A stretch of DNA of 8,653 bases from DATGIQ01 sp035295665 (lineage in GTDB: Bacteria; Planctomycetota; Planctomycetia; Gemmatales; Gemmataceae): contig DATGIQ010000437.1 in assembly GCA_035295665.1 (NCBI GenBank), forward strand, positions 1-8,653. The letters are read 5' to 3'. The translations under genes were made by a program, and so were the position numbers. Positions 4,693 through 8,653 of this stretch are shown in pieces. Each line of letters starts with the position of its first letter. The first letter of the stretch is position 1. The notes below the pieces were generated by a model. The model was not told where the DNA came from. It saw nothing but the letters and a program-made list of their open reading frames with translations, and did no database searches.

Positions 4693-5391
4693 ATGTCAGA
4701 TGAGCGACTGCCTGTGGGGGACGCGGAATACCTGCTGAGCTACGGCAATGCGGGCGACTTCGGCCGTTTTCGCTGGAGTTCGCCTTCGCCGTGTGCGCGA
4801 GGCGACTGGGCGGTGGTGCGCACGCCGCGCGGCCAAGAGCTCGGCGCCATCCTACGGCCCGCGAGCGCTGAACATAGCCGTTTGCTCGCGGATCAGTTCG
4901 TCGGACAGATTTTGCGTTTGGCCACGGAGGGGGATCTGGAGCTTGTGGAACGGATGCGCGGGCGCAGCCAAGAACTCTTCGAAGAAAGCCGCCGACTCGT
5001 GTGCGAGTTCGGCTTGCCGATGGAAATCCTGGATGCGGAGGTTCTTCTCGACGGCCGGCAAGGGGTAGTGCATTACCTGCGTTGGGCGGACTGCGATCCC
5101 CGACCATTCATGGATGTGCTTTCGCAGCGGCACCGTTTGCTGATCACGCTGCATGATCTGGCCCTTCCCAGTCGGGGGGATGAGGGCGAGCCTCCGGAAG
5201 AGACGAGTTGTGGCGAGGGCGACTGCGGAGCGGGGGGATGTGGCTCATGCAGCACTGGGAATTGCGCTAGCTGCGGCCATCATGGCTCGAACGCCGATTC
5301 CGCACCGCGCGGAGCGCTTTCGGCTCAGTATTCCCTTGCAGCGAAGTCGGCGGTGATCGGCGGCGAGCAGCCGCGGATTGCGTTGCTCTGA
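4693..5391 (+). CDS. PSP1-domain protein with cysteine-rich C-terminus
   Basis: Residues 36-157 fit the PSP1 C-terminal domain of RicT/YaaT-like proteins: RGDWAVVRTPRGQELGAIL (36-54), an alpha-helical segment with RSQELFEESRRLVCEFGLPM (91-110), the strand pair EILDAEVLLDGRQGVVHYLRW, then DPRPFMDVLSQRHRLLITLHDL. In Bacillus RicT belongs to a complex for RNA maturation and carries Fe-S clusters together with RicA and RicF. The usual RicT continuation with its own cysteine motifs is missing here. Instead residues 173-194 hold six Cys spaced C-x4-C-x4-C-x2-C-x4-C-x2-C, followed by HH at 196-197 and a low-complexity tail. This could bind zinc or an Fe-S cluster (inference). It follows the TPR-YggX gene after 14 nt with only a weak GAG upstream, which suggests translational coupling or SD-independent initiation. 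The domain is well supported; the role in this organism is unknown. Confidence 0.88.
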   Translation: MSDERLPVGDAEYLLSYGNAGDFGRFRWSSPSPCARGDWAVVRTPRGQELGAILRPASAEHSRLLADQFVGQILRLATEGDLELVERMRGRSQELFEESRRLVCEFGLPMEILDAEVLLDGRQGVVHYLRWADCDPRPFMDVLSQRHRLLITLHDLALPSRGDEGEPPEETSCGEGDCGAGGCGSCSTGNCASCGHHGSNADSAPRGALSAQYSLAAKSAVIGGEQPRIALL

Positions 5392-5398
5392 TGCATGT

Positions 5399-5416
5399 GG
5401 GTGCCCGCCGGCGCTC
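5399..5416 (+). terminator. Weak hairpin after the PSP1 gene
   Basis: GGGTGCC (5399-5405), a CGCC loop and GGCGCTC (5410-5416) give a 7-bp stem with two G-U pairs on the plus strand, 8 nt after the stop of the three-gene operon. Only a short CTTTT follows, at some distance. It fills the small gap between the convergent stop codons. It may help end the plus transcript, but is not a strong intrinsic terminator. Confidence 0.3.
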
Positions 5417-5806
5417 TCACTGCTTTTCCCGCCAAACATTGTCGCCGGTCCCGAAATACCCATCTGCCAACCACTGGGCATAACTCGTTGCGTCCTTAAG
5501 GATCAGATGAAAATCTCCGGATCCTAACATCCCGTGAATGAGCGCAAATTCCCCTTTCTGCTTGTCCACGGTCGTGGTTTGCAGTTCGAGAGTTGTCCCA
5601 ATTGCCCCCCAAAGGCCCCCCGCCGTTGCGAAGAAGTGGAGCGCACCGCGGACGCCGGGCGGCAGGACGTATCTGCCGCGCCCCAAGTATTGGCCGCCGA
5701 TCTCAATTTGCTTGCGGACGTGTGCCCCAAACCTCTTTGCGGCTTCCTGAGCAGCCAGGACCCCGCGCAACTGCTGGACGCAATGACGCGGTTGGGCTGG
5801 AGGCAT
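5417..5806 (-). CDS. Hypothetical protein (129 aa), possibly an N-terminally truncated gene remnant
   Basis: I do not recognise a family. The frame from ATG 5806 to the stop at 5417 has coding-like composition: a helical start (QLRGVLAAQEAAKRFGAHVRKQ), then beta-prone segments IEIGGQYLGRGRYV, ALHFFATAGG, TTLELQTTT, GEFALIHGMLGSGDFHLILKD. This helix followed by long strands with G-x-G-x-Y loosely recalls secreted planctomycete proteins of LolA-like shape, which are longer and begin with a signal peptide. Neither is present here, and a stop codon lies nine codons upstream of the ATG. The only purine-rich stretch, GGGAG, abuts the ATG, so the ribosome binding site is doubtful. It converges with the PSP1 gene (25 nt between stops) and lies 143 nt downstream of the Asp-box gene on the same strand. 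A decayed or truncated gene is as likely as a small intact one. Confidence 0.45.
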   Translation of the reverse strand: MPPAQPRHCVQQLRGVLAAQEAAKRFGAHVRKQIEIGGQYLGRGRYVLPPGVRGALHFFATAGGLWGAIGTTLELQTTTVDKQKGEFALIHGMLGSGDFHLILKDATSYAQWLADGYFGTGDNVWREKQ

Positions 5807-5929
5807 CTCCCACTCTCGGTACAGCAGATCTTATCCCTCTTATTACTTGCCGGGGAAGCGAGTATTGTTCCCTCTTTTGATCGCGGAGCGCAGACTTTGC
5901 CAGGCCCTACCAAGGAAATATCACGGATG

Positions 5930-5948
5930 GGGAATCGCTCGATTGCCC
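5930..5948 (-). terminator. Short hairpin just after the Asp-box protein stop codon
   Basis: On the minus strand GGG, AATCG, AG, CGATT and CCC form a stem of 8 pairs with one bulged C, beginning 1 nt after the TGA at 5950. The 2-nt loop would open to four in practice. No T-tract follows. It may protect or end the transcript, but the evidence is only position and symmetry. Confidence 0.25.
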
Positions 5949-5949
5949 T

Positions 5950-8653
5950 TCAGTCCTTCTCGGATTTGTCGGTTTTGCCCGTCACAATCACATTGCGAAT
6001 TCCAAGATTCTCCGCCATCTCGTTCAGCTTGGCGATATCGCCGGCAATTAGCGCGTTCAGTTCCGCCTGGAACTGTTTCAATTCTCGCTCATGTTCGACA
6101 TACATTTCGCGGACCCCTTGTGTGGGGGCTCCATCACTTCCCATCAGACAGGAGAACACCTGGTTGAGTTGCGAATACAGCTTTGCCCCGCCGCGGTGGG
6201 CCAGAAGATCATAGGTCACTTCGGCCTTCGGGTTGTGCAGCTTTCCTTCCAGGGCATCCAGTTTGCCGATCAACTCCTTTCCGAGTTTCACGAGCAGGTC
6301 GGTCTTGTGGTTGTCCTTGAGCAGCTCGTTTCGAGCGGTGATTTGCTGCTTGAGCGAACGGATTTGTTGGACCATCCGGGCCAGACTTGTGATTTGATCG
6401 CGAGCGGCCAAGGCTAGTTTGAGTTGCTCGTCGAGGTCGCTCGGCGGGATTTGCACGCGCGGATCGGCCTTGACCGCCAGTGTCGTTTCCAGGGTCTTTC
6501 CCTCGGCCGTCAGCTTGAGAGTGTACGTGCCGGGATTGACCATCGGCCCGACCGCCGAGGTTCCTGGCCAGGACATCGCACCCTTGATGGCGGTAGGTCC
6601 TGCATACGTCAAATTCCAAACCACACGGTTGATGCCCGGCTCGGTACTAAGAACGGTCCTGCGCGGCCGAAAGCGCGGTCCTTCTTCGCCTTCCGCGGCC
6701 GCATCTTCAGGCTCTGCCTTGCTGCTCAGTTGATTCACACGGGCTCCCCGAGAATCGAGGATCTCCAGCTTCAGAGTCTCTTTGGATTTTTCCTTGAGGA
6801 AATAGTGGATGGCCGCACCCAGTGGGCGATTTTCTCCGGCTCCTGGCCCGCCAGTGGAGCGCTGCGCGCGGTAACGGATCGCATCCATTGGCTTGAACAG
6901 ATGCACATCCTTCGCCAGAAGCTCCTTGGTCGTTTCGCGAATCGGGGTCAGATCGTCCAGGATCCAAATCGAACGGCCATGCGTTGCCAGCACCAAATCG
7001 TTGTCTTTGACAACCAGATCATGAACCGGTACGGTCGGCAGGTTCAGCTTGAGCCGCTGCCAGGTCGAGCCGTCGTCGCGGGAGAAATAAACGCCGCGCT
7101 CGCTGCCGACGTACAGTAGGCCGCGTTGTTTGGGATCTTCGCGCACGGCATGGAGATAATCGTCCACCGGCAGCTCCGCCCCCAGGTTTTTCCACGTTTG
7201 GCCGAAATCGCTGGTCTTGTAAAGGAATGGATGCATATTGTCCAGGCGGTGTGCGTCCACAATTAGGTACGCGGTACTTGCATCGAACGGCGACGGCTCG
7301 ATGCAGTCGACCGTACCCCACTCCGGCATGTCCGGAATCTTCGATGTGACATTGACCCAGTTCTTGCCACCATCCCGCGAGACATGGACCAAACCGTCGT
7401 CGCTGCCTGCCCAGAGCAGATCCTTTTGTTTGGGGGACTCGGCCACGGCAAAAATGGTGCAATAAATCTCGGCACCGGTATTATCGCCGGTGATGGGCCC
7501 GCCGGACCATTTCTGCTTGCTCTTATCGTTCCGCGTTAAGTCGCCGCTGATCGCGGCCCAGTGCATGCCCGCATCGCTGCTTTTAAATAGGATGTTGCTG
7601 GCGTGGTAGATCACCTTGGAGTTGTGCGGGGAGACCACCACCGGGGCGGTCCACTGGAAACGGTACCGCAAATCTTCGCCGCCATAGCCCACTGCGGAAA
7701 AGGGATAGATGGTGATGTTGCGCACCTGGCCCGTCCGATGATCGTAGCGGGTGAGAATGCCGCCATATTCGGTGGCATAGACGATGTCGGGATCGGAAGG
7801 GTCAGGAGCGGTGAATCCCGCTTCGCCGCCGCCGACGTTGTACCAATCGCCGCGGGGAATGCCACCAAATGCCAGGCTGTTGCTAGGGCCGGCCGCGGTT
7901 CCGAGGTCTTGCATGGCCCCCGACACATGATAGGGCGTCCGGTTATCCGCCGCCACATGGTAAAACTGCGAAATGGGCAGCGGTGGCGCGTACCATGTTT
8001 CGCCGCCGTTCGTGGTGAAGTCCACCCCGCCGTCATTGCCATTGATCATCCGCTGGGGGGTGTGCGGATCGATCCAGATATCATGATAATCGCCATGATG
8101 CCCAGCCCGAAACGCTTGCAACGTCTTGCCGCCGTCGATGCTTTTGAGCATCGGCGTATTGGGGCACCAAATGACATCGGGGTTCTTGGGGTCGAGGGTA
8201 ATCGTGGAATAGTACCAGGCTCGTTGTCGCAAGGTATGCGCGGAGTTCACTAGTCGCCAGGTGTCGCCGCCGTTGTCGGATCGGAAGAGCCCCCCTTTCT
8301 CGGCCTCGATCAAAGCGTAAACACGCCGGCCATCGGCTGGGGACACAGCGACGCCGATCTTGCCCCAAGTGCCTTCGGGAAGTCCTTTGCCGGTCAGTTG
8401 CTTCCATGTGTCGCCGCCGTCCTGTGACCGGTACAGGCCGCTGCCCGGACCGCCGCTGGTCAACTCCCAGGGCCGCCGCCGGGCCTGCCACAAGCCGGCG
8501 AAGAGGATACTGGGATTGGAGGGATCGAAACAGACATCGGAGGCACCGGTATCGGGGTCCTTGGCGAGGACCCGTTGCCAGAGTTTGCCGCCATCGGTGG
8601 TGCGGTAGACGCCCCGTTCGGGGTTGGGACCGAAGGCATGGCCCAACACGGCG
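5950..8653 (-). CDS. Large Asp-box (BNR/VPS10-sortilin-like) repeat protein, 5' end outside window
   Basis: The last 900 codons are visible; the frame is open at 8653, so signal peptide and start are missing. Counting from the GTG at 8649, nine Asp-box motifs of the S/T-x-D-x-G-x-x-W type occur near residues 15-24, 73-82, 122-131, 169-177 (W replaced by L), 211-219, 356-364, 423-431, 478-486 and 522-530, for example RSQDGGDTW and FSRDDGSTW. These form a beta-propeller of the sialidase/VPS10-sortilin superfamily. The propeller ends at DLVLATHGRSIWILDDLTPIR (551-571). A beta-sandwich-like region follows (about 580-728, including PGTYTLKLTAEG), then a helical, probably coiled-coil tail (735-880). 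Relatives are often annotated 'glycosyl hydrolase' or 'sortilin', but enzymatic activity has not been shown for most of them. It is expected to act outside the cytoplasm, in binding or degrading a polymer or protein. Confidence 0.93.
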   Translation of the reverse strand, partial: AVLGHAFGPNPERGVYRTTDGGKLWQRVLAKDPDTGASDVCFDPSNPSILFAGLWQARRRPWELTSGGPGSGLYRSQDGGDTWKQLTGKGLPEGTWGKIGVAVSPADGRRVYALIEAEKGGLFRSDNGGDTWRLVNSAHTLRQRAWYYSTITLDPKNPDVIWCPNTPMLKSIDGGKTLQAFRAGHHGDYHDIWIDPHTPQRMINGNDGGVDFTTNGGETWYAPPLPISQFYHVAADNRTPYHVSGAMQDLGTAAGPSNSLAFGGIPRGDWYNVGGGEAGFTAPDPSDPDIVYATEYGGILTRYDHRTGQVRNITIYPFSAVGYGGEDLRYRFQWTAPVVVSPHNSKVIYHASNILFKSSDAGMHWAAISGDLTRNDKSKQKWSGGPITGDNTGAEIYCTIFAVAESPKQKDLLWAGSDDGLVHVSRDGGKNWVNVTSKIPDMPEWGTVDCIEPSPFDASTAYLIVDAHRLDNMHPFLYKTSDFGQTWKNLGAELPVDDYLHAVREDPKQRGLLYVGSERGVYFSRDDGSTWQRLKLNLPTVPVHDLVVKDNDLVLATHGRSIWILDDLTPIRETTKELLAKDVHLFKPMDAIRYRAQRSTGGPGAGENRPLGAAIHYFLKEKSKETLKLEILDSRGARVNQLSSKAEPEDAAAEGEEGPRFRPRRTVLSTEPGINRVVWNLTYAGPTAIKGAMSWPGTSAVGPMVNPGTYTLKLTAEGKTLETTLAVKADPRVQIPPSDLDEQLKLALAARDQITSLARMVQQIRSLKQQITARNELLKDNHKTDLLVKLGKELIGKLDALEGKLHNPKAEVTYDLLAHRGGAKLYSQLNQVFSCLMGSDGAPTQGVREMYVEHERELKQFQAELNALIAGDIAKLNEMAENLGIRNVIVTGKTDKSEKD

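Noticed and set aside
4169..5107. Minus-strand open frame of 312 codons opposite the TPR-YggX and PSP1 genes
   Set aside because: Antisense shadow across two well-supported genes; low-complexity Arg/Pro/Ala-rich product.
7603..8253. Plus-strand open frame of 216 codons opposite the Asp-box protein
   Set aside because: Antisense shadow of a gene with nine Asp-box motifs in frame.
1..8653. CRISPR arrays, insertion sequences, tRNA genes
   Set aside because: No regularly spaced direct repeats, transposase-like frame or tRNA cloverleaf was found by eye on either strand.

Overview
The window looks like chromosomal DNA of a planctomycete (Planctomycetota, possibly Pirellulales-like; the order is a guess). 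The main reason is the N-terminal LEALESRTLLS motif on a secreted peptidase, a variant of the 'LEPR-xLL' export-type motif common in that phylum. Supporting signs are a high-GC genome with loosely packed genes, a large Asp-box (BNR) exoprotein, and hairpin-rich intergenic DNA. No transposase, phage gene, tRNA, full rRNA gene or CRISPR array was found.

Layout. Positions 1-1053 (minus): 5' part of a sedolisin-family (S53) serine-carboxyl peptidase, cut by the window edge. 1054-1482: gene-poor spacer. 1483-2496 (minus): aroF, a type I-beta DAHP synthase that starts the shikimate pathway. 2497-3180: a long, structured leader/divergent intergenic region. 3181-5391 (plus): three co-directional genes, namely a secreted beta-sandwich-type protein, a TPR protein fused to a YggX-like (Fe2+-trafficking) domain, and a PSP1-domain protein with a cysteine-rich tail. 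5417-5806 (minus): a small hypothetical, perhaps a gene remnant. 5950-8653 (minus): a large Asp-box repeat protein whose 5' end lies outside the window.

The most interesting item is upstream of aroF on the minus strand. A 45-codon open frame (2722-2585) encodes a peptide with eight aromatic residues in ten positions (FAFTFWFWYF, residues 23-32). It stops 24 nt before a perfect 13-bp hairpin followed by TTTTGTTTTT, and aroF begins 23 nt after the T-tract. This is the layout of ribosome-mediated transcription attenuation. The peptide would sense Phe, Trp and Tyr, the end products of the pathway AroF begins. Further upstream are two strong hairpins and a 15-nt sequence identical to the 16S rRNA 3' terminus, which on the minus strand is a perfect extended Shine-Dalgarno placed before a 10-codon mini-ORF.

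AroF itself keeps the metal-binding Cys, His, Glu and Asp, and has the N-terminal ACT/ferredoxin-like domain used for allosteric feedback in its relatives. The pathway entry point would therefore be controlled both at the enzyme and, if the leader works as proposed, by transcription attenuation. In the plus-strand operon, both the YggX-like and the PSP1 protein carry extra cysteine clusters, which hints at metal or Fe-S handling; this is inference.
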